The position numbers and the translations under genes were made by a program. Under the pieces are notes generated by a model. That model saw only the letters and a program-made list of their open reading frames with translations. It was not told the DNA's origin and made no database searches. Below, in pieces: positions 1-9,360 of a DNA stretch of 64,000 nt. This DNA is from Methanosarcina mazei S-6 (lineage in GTDB: Archaea > Halobacteriota > Methanosarcinia > Methanosarcinales > Methanosarcinaceae), in assembly GCF_000970205.1 (NCBI RefSeq), contig NZ_CP009512.1:2976001-3040000 (forward strand), written 5' to 3'. Each line of letters opens with the position of its first letter. The first letter of the stretch is position 1.

Positions 1-586
1 GGAAAATATCCTTAAAAGCCAGTTTTTTTGCCTCCAGAATGGTAAAGCCCGCCTTCTGTATATTTTTAACCGTCTGCCGTGTGGTATGGTCCCCAAGCAG
101 GAAAAACAGAAAAGGATCGATCATGTGCTCAAAAAGAGAAATAATTGAGTTACTGCTGTGCATGTGCTCAAGGGCTATAAGTTCACCTGAAGGTTTAAGG
201 ACACGCCTCATTTCTTTAAGAGCTATTACAGGATCAGGGATTGTGCAGAGGACAAAAGTCGCAATTACATAATCAAAGCTCTTGTCCGGAAATTCAAGAT
301 GTTCTGCGTCCATCAGAAGAAGATTGACGTTTTTCACTCCCCCGGTTTTCTGCCTGGCTTTTTCGAGCATACCCTCACTGGCATCGATTCCCGTTACAGA
401 ACAGCCTGCTGGATAGTATTTCAGGTTCCTTCCGCTTCCTACCCCGATTTCCAGAACTTTTCCGCTAAGGCCTGAAAGTGCTTCTTTTCTCCATTTCCGG
501 AAAAAGAAAAATTCAAGTGGCAGGTCTAGCAGTTCATAAACGGGCGCTATCCGGTTGTATTTTGAGGCTGCGGACATTGTGAACAT
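1..586 (-). CDS. Class I SAM-dependent methyltransferase (3' end cut off)
   Basis: I translated this reverse-strand frame directly; it runs off the left edge of the window, so about 195 residues are visible and the C-terminus is missing. The glycine-rich SAM motif I reads LEIGVGSGRN at about residues 45-54. It is followed by the acidic ribose-binding residue in VTGIDASEGML and by a motif II/III-like FDYVIATFVLCTIPDP. This is the UbiE/phospholipid-methyltransferase-like class I fold; the substrate cannot be read from the sequence. Two start codons are in frame, at 586 and 577; I used the first. It is divergent from argH, sharing a 216-bp AT-rich intergenic region. Confidence 0.8.
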   Translation of the reverse strand, partial: MFTMSAASKYNRIAPVYELLDLPLEFFFFRKWRKEALSGLSGKVLEIGVGSGRNLKYYPAGCSVTGIDASEGMLEKARQKTGGVKNVNLLLMDAEHLEFPDKSFDYVIATFVLCTIPDPVIALKEMRRVLKPSGELIALEHMHSSNSIISLFEHMIDPFLFFLLGDHTTRQTVKNIQKAGFTILEAKKLAFKDIF

Positions 587-802
587 CTTTAAGGGTGTGG
601 ATATTATAACAAAGTGCTCAGAATTAAACCTTTTACGGTTTTACCCGGAAAACTCCCGAAAACCGATTCATATTTAAGTATTTGAAATAATACCACGCTT
701 CATATTTAAGCCGTTATTACACATTTAAAATAGATATTCTCACAACATATAATATTCACAATTAGATAGAGGACATATTTAAAATTATACAGAGGACACC
801 CG

Positions 803-2278
803 ATGAGCAATATTTTAAGGAGAGGCAGGCTTGAAGCTGCCCAGGATGAGGAAATTTTACGCTACACCTCCTCTATGGAGGCCGACCGATGGATATTTAA
901 TGCCGACATAGTGGTTGACCTTGCCCATACGGTAATGCTGAGAGAGCAGGGCATTATAAAAGAAGAAGATTGCAGCAAAATCCTCAGCGGGCTTTTAAAG
1001 ATAAGGGAAGAAGGCATGGAAAAGCTCGACTTCAGCTATGAAGACATACACATCTCGCTTGAATCCAGGCTCATCGACATGGTAGGAGAGGATGTGGGAG
1101 GCAGGATGCACTCCGGGCGTTCAAGAAACGATGAGGTTGCAACCTGCATCAGGCTGACTCTCAGGGAAGAACTTCTCGGGCTGCTTGAAGAAATATTTGC
1201 ATTAAGAAAAACTCTTGTCAGCCTCGCAGAAAAACACAGTGAAACCCTTATGCCTGGCTTTACCCATCTCCAGCACGCCCAGCCGACCACTCTGGCTCAC
1301 CACCTCTGTGCACACGAATCTGCTCTAGGCAGGGATTTTGACAGGGTGCAGGACGCTTTTTCACGGGTCAACCTCTGCCCGCTTGGGGCTGCTGCATTTG
1401 CATCTACCGGCTTTAACCTCAACAGGAAAAGGACTCAGGAACTCCTGGGCTTTGAAGGGCTTCTGGAGAATTCTATGGATGCAGTCAGCAGCAGGGATTT
1501 CCTTATCGAATGCGCCTCTGTGTTTTCGAATCTCATGATAAACCTCAGCAGAATAGCTGAAGAACTTGTAATCTGGTCTTCATCAGAGTTCAATTTCATT
1601 GAGCTTGACGATATGTATGCTTCCACTTCTTCGATTATGCCCCAGAAGAAAAACCCGGATACTGCGGAATTAATGCGCGGAAAAACAGGAGTTTCTGTGG
1701 GCGCCCTTATGTCCCTGCTCACGATCTGTAAAGGCCTGCCCCTGAGTTACAATCGCGACCTGCAGGAAGCAACACCCAATATCTGGCGCTCGGTTGAAAC
1801 TGTAAGGGCTTCTGTCAGGGTAATGGAAGGAATGGTCAAAACCATGAAAGTCCATCCCGACGTGCTCGCAGCCGAATCAATAACGGGTTTTACAACAGCT
1901 ACCGAACTTGCGGATACCTTTGTCAGGGAAACAGGAATCCCCTTCAGGACTGCCCACCAGATAGTAGGAATGCTTGCAAAGGAAAGGGAAAAGCCAACAA
2001 TGGAAAAGATAGACTCTGCATCTGAGGTTGTTCTCGGGGAGTCGCTTTCAAGCAAAGGATTAACAGAAAATATGGTAAAGGAAGCTCTCAATCCTGAATC
2101 CAATATAAAAAGAAGAAAAATTCCTGGAGGCCCTGCTCCTGAGGAAATGAAAAATTATCTATCAAAAAGGAAGACTGAGCTTGAACTGAACGCACAGGAA
2201 ATTGCAACCCTGAAAGATATAATAGACTCGGCTTTTGAAAATCTGCTTTCAGTGGTTGAAGAATACAGAAAAATCTGA
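803..2278 (+). CDS. argH: Argininosuccinate lyase
   Basis: Cleaves argininosuccinate to arginine and fumarate, the last step of arginine biosynthesis, in the cytosol as a homotetramer. The 491-residue length is normal. The fumarase/aspartase superfamily signature SSIMPQKKNP lies near residue 280 and contains the catalytic serine loop. THLQHAQP near residue 152 carries the conserved histidine, and the N-terminal SRNDEV substrate-binding motif is present. The ATG at 803 gives a complete N-terminus with a purine-rich AGAGGAC just upstream. It stands alone: the next gene, gatD, is 316 bp away behind a repeat array, and the other arginine genes are not in this window. Confidence 0.97.
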   Translation: MSNILRRGRLEAAQDEEILRYTSSMEADRWIFNADIVVDLAHTVMLREQGIIKEEDCSKILSGLLKIREEGMEKLDFSYEDIHISLESRLIDMVGEDVGGRMHSGRSRNDEVATCIRLTLREELLGLLEEIFALRKTLVSLAEKHSETLMPGFTHLQHAQPTTLAHHLCAHESALGRDFDRVQDAFSRVNLCPLGAAAFASTGFNLNRKRTQELLGFEGLLENSMDAVSSRDFLIECASVFSNLMINLSRIAEELVIWSSSEFNFIELDDMYASTSSIMPQKKNPDTAELMRGKTGVSVGALMSLLTICKGLPLSYNRDLQEATPNIWRSVETVRASVRVMEGMVKTMKVHPDVLAAESITGFTTATELADTFVRETGIPFRTAHQIVGMLAKEREKPTMEKIDSASEVVLGESLSSKGLTENMVKEALNPESNIKRRKIPGGPAPEEMKNYLSKRKTELELNAQEIATLKDIIDSAFENLLSVVEEYRKI

Positions 2279-2396
2279 GTGCGGTGGTTTTAAGCGCAGA
2301 AAACACGTTTAATTTTAATATTATTTCAGACCTTTTAGTATTGCACAGATTATACAGAATAAAACTGCATCATCGGAACGGCACTAAAACGCTCTT

Positions 2397-2477
2397 ACAG
2401 CTTGAAACTCACTATTATAGATAACAGCTTGAAACATACTATTATAGATACCAGCTTAAAAAGCACTATTATAGATT
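2397..2477. repeat. 27-bp tandem repeat, 3 copies (argH-gatD intergenic)
   Basis: Three consecutive 27-bp units, each starting (A/C)CAGCTT and ending ACTATTATAGAT, fill 2397-2477. The first two units differ at only a few positions and the third is more diverged. The rest of the argH-gatD gap (2279-2594) is AT-rich with a looser echo (TCAGATTATATAC...TTACAATTAC) and has no credible ORF. Confidence 0.85.
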
Positions 2478-2594
2478 ATATACTAATTACAATGACTAAA
2501 ACTAAACTTTCAGATTATATACTTATTACAATTACCAAACTTACAGATTGTAACTCATTACTATGCTAAATGATCATAAGAAAAGGGATTATTC

Positions 2595-3872
2595 ATGGAA
2601 TTCAAACAGGGCGATCGGGTACGCATTGAAAAGAACGGCACTGTCTATGAAGGCAAAGTAATGCCTTCCATGGAGGGATATATCACAATAAAAATGAAAA
2701 GCGGTTACAACGCCGGTTTTTCCATAGATAAGGTCAGTATAACTCCCCTGGAAAATAACGGGGAAGCTGCAAACGGAGGAAATGGGGGAAAAAACGGGCA
2801 AAAAGAGCCTGAGCCGGCAAAAGAAAAAGTTTCTAAACCTGGGCTCCCGAAAGTTTCTATCCTTTCCACAGGAGGGACAATTGCCAGCAAAATAGACTAC
2901 AGGACAGGTGCGGTTACATCCCAGTTTACTGCGGACGATATCCTCGCTGCAATTCCTGAATTGAAAGAAATTGCAGACTTTAAAGGGAGGGCAATCTCAA
3001 GCATCCTTTCCGAAAACATGGACCCTGATTCCTGGCAAAACCTCGCCAGAGCAGTCGTTGAAGAAATCGAAGCCGGAGCTGATGGAATAATTGTCACTCA
3101 CGGGACGGACACCATGATGTATTCTGCTGCAGCCCTTTCTTTTATGATAGAAACTCCTGTGCCTATCGTTTTTGTAGGTTCCCAGAGAAGCGCAGACCGC
3201 CCCAGCAGCGACAATGCCATGAATGCCATCTGTGCAGCAAGGGTTGCCATAAGCGATATTGCCGAAGTTGTGGTGGTTATGCACGGCACAAGCTCGGATG
3301 ACTACTGTGAAATCCATAGAGGGACAAAGGTCAGGAAAATGCATACCTCCCGCAGGGACGCTTTCAAGTCAGTGAATTCTCTTCCGATAGGGACAGTGGA
3401 TTACGATACAGGAGAAATAAAGACATTTATCGAATACACCGGACGCGGAGAAAAGTCCCTGAAATTCAAACCCGGAATGGAACCGAAGTGCGCCATTGTG
3501 AAGTTTACTCCCGGAGCGGACCCCTCAGTCCTTGACTGTTATGTTGACGGCGGCTATAAGGGGCTTGTCCTTGAAGGTACCGGCCTGGGGCACGTTTCCA
3601 CAAAATGGATTCCTTTTATCCGGAGAGCTGTGGACGCAAAAATGCCTGTAATAGTCACATCCCAGTGCCTTAACGGCAGGGTTTGTGACCGTGTTTACGA
3701 TACAGGCCGTGACATGCTGAAAGCCGGTGCAATCGAAGGAGAAGACACTCTTCCCGAAACAGCCCTTGTAAAGCTTATGTGGGTACTCGGTCAGACAGAT
3801 GAGTTTGAAAAAGCTGTCAGTATGCTCGGAGAGAATCTCAGCGGGGAAATCAATGAGTGCACTCTGAGATAA
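2595..3872 (+). CDS. gatD: Glu-tRNA(Gln) amidotransferase subunit D
   Basis: Asparaginase-like subunit of the archaeal GatDE amidotransferase. It releases ammonia from glutamine, which GatE uses to convert Glu-tRNA(Gln) to Gln-tRNA(Gln). The 425-residue protein has an N-terminal beta-barrel domain (about 1-50) and then a low-complexity Gly/Asn/Lys linker (about 52-78). The L-asparaginase-type domain follows, with both catalytic threonine motifs: STGGTIAS near residue 91 and THGTDTM near residue 167. The linker is richer in Gly and Asn than the flanks, so it is probably flexible. The partner gatE is not in this window, although the two genes are often neighbours in archaea. A terminator-like hairpin follows the stop codon. 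Confidence 0.95.
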   Translation: MEFKQGDRVRIEKNGTVYEGKVMPSMEGYITIKMKSGYNAGFSIDKVSITPLENNGEAANGGNGGKNGQKEPEPAKEKVSKPGLPKVSILSTGGTIASKIDYRTGAVTSQFTADDILAAIPELKEIADFKGRAISSILSENMDPDSWQNLARAVVEEIEAGADGIIVTHGTDTMMYSAAALSFMIETPVPIVFVGSQRSADRPSSDNAMNAICAARVAISDIAEVVVVMHGTSSDDYCEIHRGTKVRKMHTSRRDAFKSVNSLPIGTVDYDTGEIKTFIEYTGRGEKSLKFKPGMEPKCAIVKFTPGADPSVLDCYVDGGYKGLVLEGTGLGHVSTKWIPFIRRAVDAKMPVIVTSQCLNGRVCDRVYDTGRDMLKAGAIEGEDTLPETALVKLMWVLGQTDEFEKAVSMLGENLSGEINECTLR

Positions 3873-3902
3873 AATTCCCGAAAACTCTAAAAATCATACA
3901 AA

Positions 3903-3920
3903 GAACCCTGAATCGGGTTC
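3903..3920 (+). terminator. Hairpin after gatD
   Basis: GAACCC (3903-3908) and GGGTTC (3915-3920) form a perfect 6-bp stem with a 6-nt loop, 31 bp after the gatD stop. The T-rich repeat array follows immediately. This fits archaeal termination at T-rich tracts, but I infer it from sequence only. Confidence 0.5.
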
Positions 3921-3999
3921 ATCTTTAAGTTTTTTCATCTTTAAGCTCTTTCATCTTTAAGCTCTTTCATCTTTAAGCTTTTTCATCTTTAAGTTTTTT
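3920..3999. repeat. 16-bp tandem repeat, 5 copies, T-rich
   Basis: Five head-to-tail copies of a 16-bp unit, CATCTTTAAG followed by YTYTTT, with variation only in the last six bases. Each copy ends in a T run, so the array supplies several consecutive T tracts downstream of gatD. The rest of the gap to 4415 is AT-rich with no gene that I can support. Confidence 0.9.
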
Positions 4000-4415
4000 A
4001 TAATATTTTTTCTAGCTAATTTTATATTTTTTTAGCAGGTAGTCAGATAAACTGATAGATTTATTTTACGAGCAGATAATCGAGGATAGAAAGCTGTTCA
4101 GAGGTCAGCAGAGCTTTTTCTGGACCTGTTAAAACACTTTATTTAACAACTACTCTACTACCCCGATTATATTATTTTTAGTTACAGAGAGGGAAACGAC
4201 AATACTGCATATGTGCGAGAAAAGAGTGGGACTTAAATCTGGCTGCGTAAAGAGATCCGGATTAGAGAGCTATGAAAAATATTTGAATTCAGAGAGTTCA
4301 CTTCAATGTAAAATTCATTCCGCTCAACATATTTAAATAACAAAAAGCTATAATGTACTGTGCTAACAGGTGTCATGTTAGCTGATAGCAGGAAATTATA
4401 GACAGGTGGTAGTAC

Positions 4416-4577
4416 ATGTTAGTTTTAGGAATTGAGGATCCACAGATCTGGCTTGCATATTTGTTTTGTGTATTGAGCGCACTCGGATGCATGATTTACG
4501 GGGCATTGAACTGGAAAAGCGAAGAAGAAAAGGCAGTCAGAAGTGGAGCTCAGAAATCAGCAGCTCAGGATCAATAA
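4416..4577 (+). CDS. Symporter small accessory protein, 53 aa
   Basis: A 53-residue ORF with a strong ribosome-binding site (AGGTGG, 7 nt before the ATG). It has one hydrophobic segment (about residues 11-31, around IWLAYLFCVLSALGC) followed by a charged, Gln/Ala/Ser-rich cytoplasmic tail beginning NWKSEEEK. It lies 98 bp upstream of a sodium:solute symporter in the same direction. This layout, and the N-terminal pattern of an acidic-proline stretch followed by one membrane span, match what I remember as the small accessory protein family found next to SSS symporters in methanogens. That assignment is from memory. A role as a small subunit or stabiliser of the transporter is inferred. Confidence 0.8.
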   Translation: MLVLGIEDPQIWLAYLFCVLSALGCMIYGALNWKSEEEKAVRSGAQKSAAQDQ

Positions 4578-4675
4578 CTCAGGATTAAAACATCGATCCC
4601 GGGCTAAACTTAACTCTCGAGTTCAGGCGATCTTTTTAACATGCCTGTGAAAAACAGCAGTTAATCTATTCTGGA

Positions 4676-6340
4676 ATGGTCTTTATGGCAATCAGTACTT
4701 CAACTCTTATCCTGTTTGTAATTATTTATCTTGCAGCCACTTTCTATGTCGCTTACCTGGGATACAGGAAGAACTCCCAGACAGACGGGTATATGCTTGC
4801 AGGTAGAGGAGTTCACCCTGCGATCATGGCACTCTCGTATGGAGCTGCGTTTATCAGTACTTCCGCAATAATCGGGTTTGGAGGAGTAGCCGCTTCGTTA
4901 GGGATGGGGCTCCTGTGGCTTGTGTTTATGAATATCTTTTTTGGAATCTTCATTGCTTTCGTAGTTTTTGGTCCCCCAACACGCCGCATGGGACTGAACC
5001 TGGGAGCCATAACGTATCCCGAATTTATAGGAAAGCGCTTCCAGTCAAAGTTTATTCAGGCATTTTCCGGGATTTTAATAGGCATTTTCATGCCTCTTTA
5101 CGCTGCAAGCGTTATAATAGGAGCCGGAAGATTTCTTGAGACCAGCCTTGGGATCAATTACAATATTGCCCTTATAATTTTCACCATTATAATCGCTTCT
5201 TATGTGATAAAGGGCGGTCTTCTCTCGGTAATGTATGTGGATGCCATGCAGGCTATTCTTATGTTGCTTGGAATGGGTTTCCTGCTTGTCTTTACTTACG
5301 TTAAGCTTGGAGGAGTTGTTGAAGCCCACCAGGCCCTAACAAGTATGTTAAACCTTGTCCCTCAGGCACTTATAGATCAGGGGCATAGAGGATGGACTTC
5401 AATGCCTGAAGCTGGCTCCCCTATATGGTGGAACATGATTTCCACAATCATAATGGGAGTCGGAATAGGTGTTCTTGCACAGCCCCAGCTCGCAGTCAGG
5501 TTCATGACTGTAAAGGATGACCGTTCCCTGAAAAGAGCGGTTGCTGTTGGAGGTCCTTTTATCCTGATGATGGCAGGAGTCGCTTATGTTATAGGGGCTC
5601 TTTCGAATGTGTATTTCTACAGGACTATGGGCATGATTTCCCTTCAGGTTGTGCCGGATGGGAACACTGACCTTATAATGCCCACTTTCCTGAACCATGC
5701 CATGCCTGAAATGTTTGTAACGCTCTTCATGCTCAGCCTGCTTTCAGCTGCAATGTCCACAGCAGCTGCCCAGTTCCATACAATGGGCACAGCCATAGGA
5801 TATGACGTCTACCAGCAGAGCATTATGAAGGGCAAGTCTACAGCAACTGTCCATGTTACAAGATTGGGAATTACCTTTACCATCCTGGTTGCAGTCGTTC
5901 TTGCGTATATCCTGCCCGGAAGCATTATTGCCAGGGCTACTGCCATGTTTATGGGCCTTTGCACTTCTGCCTTCCTGCCCCTGTTCATCGGAGCACTTTT
6001 CTGGAAGCGCACAACAAAAGCCGGAGCAACTGTAAGCCTTGTAATAGGGTCTTTAAGCAGCCTGTTCTGGTTGACATTTGTCCATGCAAAAGAAGCAGTG
6101 CCCCTCGGGATCTGCCAGGCAATTTTCGGAAAAGAAACACTACTTGCAGGCACCTGGACTGTTGTAGACCCGATCCTGATCGCAACCCCTCTCTCTCTCC
6201 TTGCGCTGGTCGCAGTAAGCCTTATGACACCCCAGTTTTCACCTGAATTCCTGAAGAAAGCTTTCAGTAGAAGGTTTGAAGACGAAGAGGAAAAGTCAGA
6301 AGCAGCATCACAAAAGAAGGTTGAATCTACAGGCGTTTAA
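4676..6340 (+). CDS. Sodium:solute symporter (SSS family)
   Basis: A polytopic membrane protein of 554 residues with about 13 hydrophobic spans. The SSS-family features are present: an N-terminal YLGYRKNSQTDGYMLAGRG stretch, the helix-breaking SYGAAFISTSAIIGFGG sodium-site region, and the later LSAAMSTAAAQFHTMGTAIGYD segment. It should couple sodium influx to uptake of a small organic solute; the substrate is not readable. The frame has two possible starts, 4676 and 4688. The second (MAISTS) is as likely, and no strong ribosome-binding site decides between them. The C-terminus is a charged Glu/Lys-rich tail of about 30 residues. It probably forms a unit with the 53-residue protein just upstream. 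Confidence 0.92.
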   Translation: MVFMAISTSTLILFVIIYLAATFYVAYLGYRKNSQTDGYMLAGRGVHPAIMALSYGAAFISTSAIIGFGGVAASLGMGLLWLVFMNIFFGIFIAFVVFGPPTRRMGLNLGAITYPEFIGKRFQSKFIQAFSGILIGIFMPLYAASVIIGAGRFLETSLGINYNIALIIFTIIIASYVIKGGLLSVMYVDAMQAILMLLGMGFLLVFTYVKLGGVVEAHQALTSMLNLVPQALIDQGHRGWTSMPEAGSPIWWNMISTIIMGVGIGVLAQPQLAVRFMTVKDDRSLKRAVAVGGPFILMMAGVAYVIGALSNVYFYRTMGMISLQVVPDGNTDLIMPTFLNHAMPEMFVTLFMLSLLSAAMSTAAAQFHTMGTAIGYDVYQQSIMKGKSTATVHVTRLGITFTILVAVVLAYILPGSIIARATAMFMGLCTSAFLPLFIGALFWKRTTKAGATVSLVIGSLSSLFWLTFVHAKEAVPLGICQAIFGKETLLAGTWTVVDPILIATPLSLLALVAVSLMTPQFSPEFLKKAFSRRFEDEEEKSEAASQKKVESTGV

Positions 6341-6400
6341 ACCTGTATCTTAAGAAGCAGGCGTATTTTTATACGTCTATTCTTTTTCAATTTCATGCTA

Positions 6401-6469
6401 TTTTAGTCTGGCTTTTATTCTAATTTTAGTCTGGTTTTTATTCTAATTTTAGTCTGGTTTTTATTATTA
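6401..6469. repeat. 23-bp tandem repeat, 3 copies
   Basis: Three successive copies of a 23-bp unit, TTTTAGTCTGG followed by YTTTTATTCTAA, lie between the convergent symporter and larA-like genes. A small inverted repeat (CGTAT/ATACG, about 6362-6376) precedes them. The T-rich units on both strands could serve as bidirectional terminators. The rest of the gap is AT-rich. Confidence 0.8.
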
Positions 6470-6623
6470 ATCCCAAATTAGAGATTTAGAGAAGTAGTTT
6501 TGAGTTTTGGGATTGGATTATAAATAACTGCCAGTTCAGAAAAGATAAATCAGACAAAGATAAAATAAGAATAAAGAAAAAGACCTTTTTGAGAGATCTT
6601 TTTGATGCAAGGCTTGGAAATTT

Positions 6624-7883
6624 TTAATTTTCTTTTCTCACAGGCAGGGTTTGCCCGCCATGAGGCATAACGTGGATCTTTGCTTCAGGGTTGTCCGAAA
6701 GGACTGCAGACAGGGCTTCCTGAACGCTCCCCATAGGAATAAAGAATGCATCTCTGGCTTTTTCTTCCGGAAGCTTCGAGACAAGGTAAAGCCTGAACTT
6801 TTTTGCAGCGATTGCAACGATTGCACTCTTGTGCCCTCCGAACTCAAAGCAGTGCTTGAAGCGCTCTATTGCATCATCAGGATTTTTGCACTGCATGTTC
6901 CAGCACTCATAGACCTGGTTTCCTATTCCTTCCTCACATTCCGCTACAAGGATGATAGAGCCTCCTTCCTTTACAGCCTGAGTTGCATTATCAAGGGCTT
7001 TGTTTGCCTGGTAGAGGTTGATGTCTTTGGGATAGCCGCCGCAGGAAACGACAACAGCGTCTGCAGGCTCTACAGGCGCTTTATACATGGCATCCACAAA
7101 CTCAATCCCTTTCCTGTGGGCAGCAATGAAATCGCCTGCAACTGCGGCAACGATTCCTTTCTTGCTGTCAAGTATGACATTAAGAATGAATTTAAGACCA
7201 AAGGCCTCTGCAGCTTCCTCCATATCCTGCCTGACAGGGCTGTCTACCCTTCCGGAAACTGCATTTTCTTCGATCATCATTTTATGGTTTGTAAGCACGG
7301 ATTCCTCGGAACTTACTCCCGGGAGTATGGACTTTGCCCCTCCGCTGTACCCTGCATAATAATGGAATTCAATTCCACCGGTACCAATGACAAAATCAGC
7401 ATCGAGAACTTCCTCAAAGACCTCAATAGGAGTGCCACGGCTGGTTACCCCTATCCTCCTGCACCTGGAAGTGTCGTGCTGGATGCAACGGATTTTTTTG
7501 TAAATATCTTCCCCGACCAGCTTCTTAGATTCCTCTTCAGTCTGCTGGCGGTGAAGCCCGAGAGCAAATACAATGGTAATGTTCTCATCTTTTGCCCCGC
7601 AGAGGTAAAGCTCTTCGAGCAGGGGAGGAAGAATCTTTGCTGTAGGAGTGGGCCTTGTGACATCACTCACAATAATTGAAATTTTCGAATCCGAATTTAC
7701 AATCTCGGATAATCTCCTGCTTTTTACTGGATTTTCGAGAGCCTTTTTGATTAAGAGGGCTCCATCCTCCCTTTCTTCAGGTTCAGAAGGAAGGATTATA
7801 CTGGAGAAGTTTTTTTCGGGGATACTCAGCTCAGAAAAACCATTTCCGAAAGCAAGTGGAATCTTTTTTATATTTGTCATCAT
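6624..7883 (-). CDS. LarA-family nickel-pincer racemase/epimerase (copy 1)
   Basis: Member of the lactate racemase LarA (DUF2088) family, which uses a nickel-pincer nucleotide cofactor to racemise or epimerise 2-hydroxy acids. The metal and cofactor residues known from LarA are all present. They are a His in GLHR, a His in FHYYAGYSGG, the tethering Lys in SGGAKSILPG, and a His in LTNH. The N-terminal SDVTRPTP motif is also intact. The frame could be extended to 7934, but that would place the TATA box inside the gene. The ATG at 7883 aligns exactly with the start of the neighbouring paralogue and gives 419 residues. The cofactor genes larB, larC and larE are not in this window. The substrate may not be lactate. 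Confidence 0.88.
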   Translation of the reverse strand: MMTNIKKIPLAFGNGFSELSIPEKNFSSIILPSEPEEREDGALLIKKALENPVKSRRLSEIVNSDSKISIIVSDVTRPTPTAKILPPLLEELYLCGAKDENITIVFALGLHRQQTEEESKKLVGEDIYKKIRCIQHDTSRCRRIGVTSRGTPIEVFEEVLDADFVIGTGGIEFHYYAGYSGGAKSILPGVSSEESVLTNHKMMIEENAVSGRVDSPVRQDMEEAAEAFGLKFILNVILDSKKGIVAAVAGDFIAAHRKGIEFVDAMYKAPVEPADAVVVSCGGYPKDINLYQANKALDNATQAVKEGGSIILVAECEEGIGNQVYECWNMQCKNPDDAIERFKHCFEFGGHKSAIVAIAAKKFRLYLVSKLPEEKARDAFFIPMGSVQEALSAVLSDNPEAKIHVMPHGGQTLPVRKEN

Positions 7884-7908
7884 GTTCGTGCCGGTGATTT
7901 CGTATTGA

Positions 7909-7918
7909 TTATATAAAA
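7909..7918 (-). promoter_or_regulatory. TATA box of larA-like copy 1
   Basis: On the reverse strand the sequence reads TTTTATATAA, centred about 30 nt before the start codon at 7883. With the usual archaeal TATA-to-start spacing of about 26 nt, transcription would begin within a few bases of the ATG, giving a nearly leaderless mRNA. The flanking bases are shared almost completely with the promoter of copy 2. Confidence 0.6.
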
Positions 7919-8057
7919 CCATATAGGTAAACAATAACCGAGATTAAAATTACGCTTCAAACTTCAGTTGAATAAACAGTTCAGTTTTTACCAGGACATT
8001 AACAGTTTTCAATTTCTACCAGTATGTTTCATTATTGCGGCTTCCCTTACTATTTCC

Positions 8058-9320
8058 TTATTTACGTACTGGAAGAGTCCACCCTCCATCGGGTATTATG
8101 TGAACTTTTGCTTCAGGGTTTTCGGCAAGAATGGTTTCAAGGGCTTCCTGCACACTTTTTGCAGGAATGAAAAAAGCTTTTATGCTTTCATCCTCGGAAA
8201 GTTTTGAAACAATATAAAGCTTGAACTGTTTTGCAGCTTTTGCAACTATCGCGCTCTTGTGCCCTCCAAACTCAAAGAAGTTCTTGAAGCGTTCTATGGC
8301 GTCATCAGGGCTCCTGCACTCCCTATTCCAGCACTCGTATACCTGGTTTCCGATTCCTTCCGCACATTCAGCTACGAGTACTATGGACCCTCCTGCTTTT
8401 ACAGCTGGGACGGCATTTTCCAGAGCCTTTGTTGCCTGGTAAAGGTTGATGTCTTTAGGGAAGCCTCCGCAGGAAACAATGACCGCATCTGCAGGTTCAA
8501 CCTTTACTTTGTACATGGAATCTACATATCCTGCCGCTTCCCTATGAGCCTGGATGAAGTCTCCGGCAACGGCAGCAACGATTTCTTTTTTGCTGTTGAC
8601 CACTACATTCAGGATAAAGCGAAGGCCTGCAATCCCTGCGGCTTCTTCGATATCCTTCCTTGCGGGGCTGTCAGCTCTCCCCAGAAGAGGGTCACCTTCG
8701 AAGAGTTTGCTATAATGGCTATGGAATGAAAGTACCGATTTTTCCGAACTTACTCCCGGAAGGATAGACTTTCCTCCACCGCCATAGCCTGCGTAATAAT
8801 GAAATTCCACGGTCCCGATACTGATTATCAGGTCTGTATTCAGAGCATCTTCGAAAACCTCGACAGGTGTGCCAAAACTAGTCTCTCCTATATGAACACA
8901 CCTATTCCTGTCGTGCTGCACAAACCGGATATTTCGAGAAACATCATTCCCCAGAAGCTTTCTGCACTCTTCTTCAGTCTGCTGGCGGTGTAGCCCGAGA
9001 GCAAATACAATGGTAATATTCTCGTCTTTTGCCCCGCCGAGGTAAAGCTCTTCGAGCAGGGGAGGAAGAATCTTTGCCGTAGGAGTGGGTCTTGTGACAT
9101 CACTCACAATAATTGAAATTTTTGAATCCGGATTTACAATCTCGGATAATCTCCTGCTTTTTACGGGATTTTCGAGAGCTTTTTTGATTAAGAGAGCTTC
9201 ATAATCCTTTTCTTCAGGTTCAGAAGGAAGGATTATACTGGAGAGGTTTTTCTCGGGAATATTCAGCTCAGAAACGCCGTTTCCGAAAGCAAGCAGAATC
9301 TTTTTTAAGTTTGTCGTCAT
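8058..9320 (-). CDS. LarA-family nickel-pincer racemase/epimerase (copy 2)
   Basis: Paralogue of the preceding gene, 420 residues, in tandem on the same strand and sharing most of its sequence. The first 110 residues are almost identical, including SDVTRPTPTAKILPPLLEEL. All key residues are kept: GLHR, FHYYAGYGGGGKSILPG with the cofactor-tethering Lys, and the later His in LSFH. Divergence is concentrated in the middle of the protein (about residues 110-250). There this copy has FVQHDRNRC where copy 1 has IQHDTSRC, and it carries a short insertion after LSFHSHYS. The copies could therefore differ in substrate. This is the upstream copy, with its own promoter. Confidence 0.88.
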   Translation of the reverse strand: MTTNLKKILLAFGNGVSELNIPEKNLSSIILPSEPEEKDYEALLIKKALENPVKSRRLSEIVNPDSKISIIVSDVTRPTPTAKILPPLLEELYLGGAKDENITIVFALGLHRQQTEEECRKLLGNDVSRNIRFVQHDRNRCVHIGETSFGTPVEVFEDALNTDLIISIGTVEFHYYAGYGGGGKSILPGVSSEKSVLSFHSHYSKLFEGDPLLGRADSPARKDIEEAAGIAGLRFILNVVVNSKKEIVAAVAGDFIQAHREAAGYVDSMYKVKVEPADAVIVSCGGFPKDINLYQATKALENAVPAVKAGGSIVLVAECAEGIGNQVYECWNRECRSPDDAIERFKNFFEFGGHKSAIVAKAAKQFKLYIVSKLSEDESIKAFFIPAKSVQEALETILAENPEAKVHIIPDGGWTLPVRK

Positions 9321-9345
9321 GTTCGTGCCGGTGATTTCGTATTAA

Positions 9346-9356
9346 TTGTATAAAAT
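9346..9356 (-). promoter_or_regulatory. TATA box of larA-like copy 2
   Basis: Reverse strand ATTTTATACAA, centred about 30 nt before the ATG at 9320. It lies in a block of about 50 bp nearly identical to the promoter of copy 1, including the segment between TATA box and start codon (GGCACGAACATG at the start). Confidence 0.55.
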
Positions 9357-9360
9357 CATA

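Noticed and set aside
6651-7679. 342-codon forward open frame opposite the first larA-like gene
   Set aside because: It is the exact antisense of a well-conserved gene, has no family features, and the same kind of shadow appears opposite the paralogue (8259-8729).
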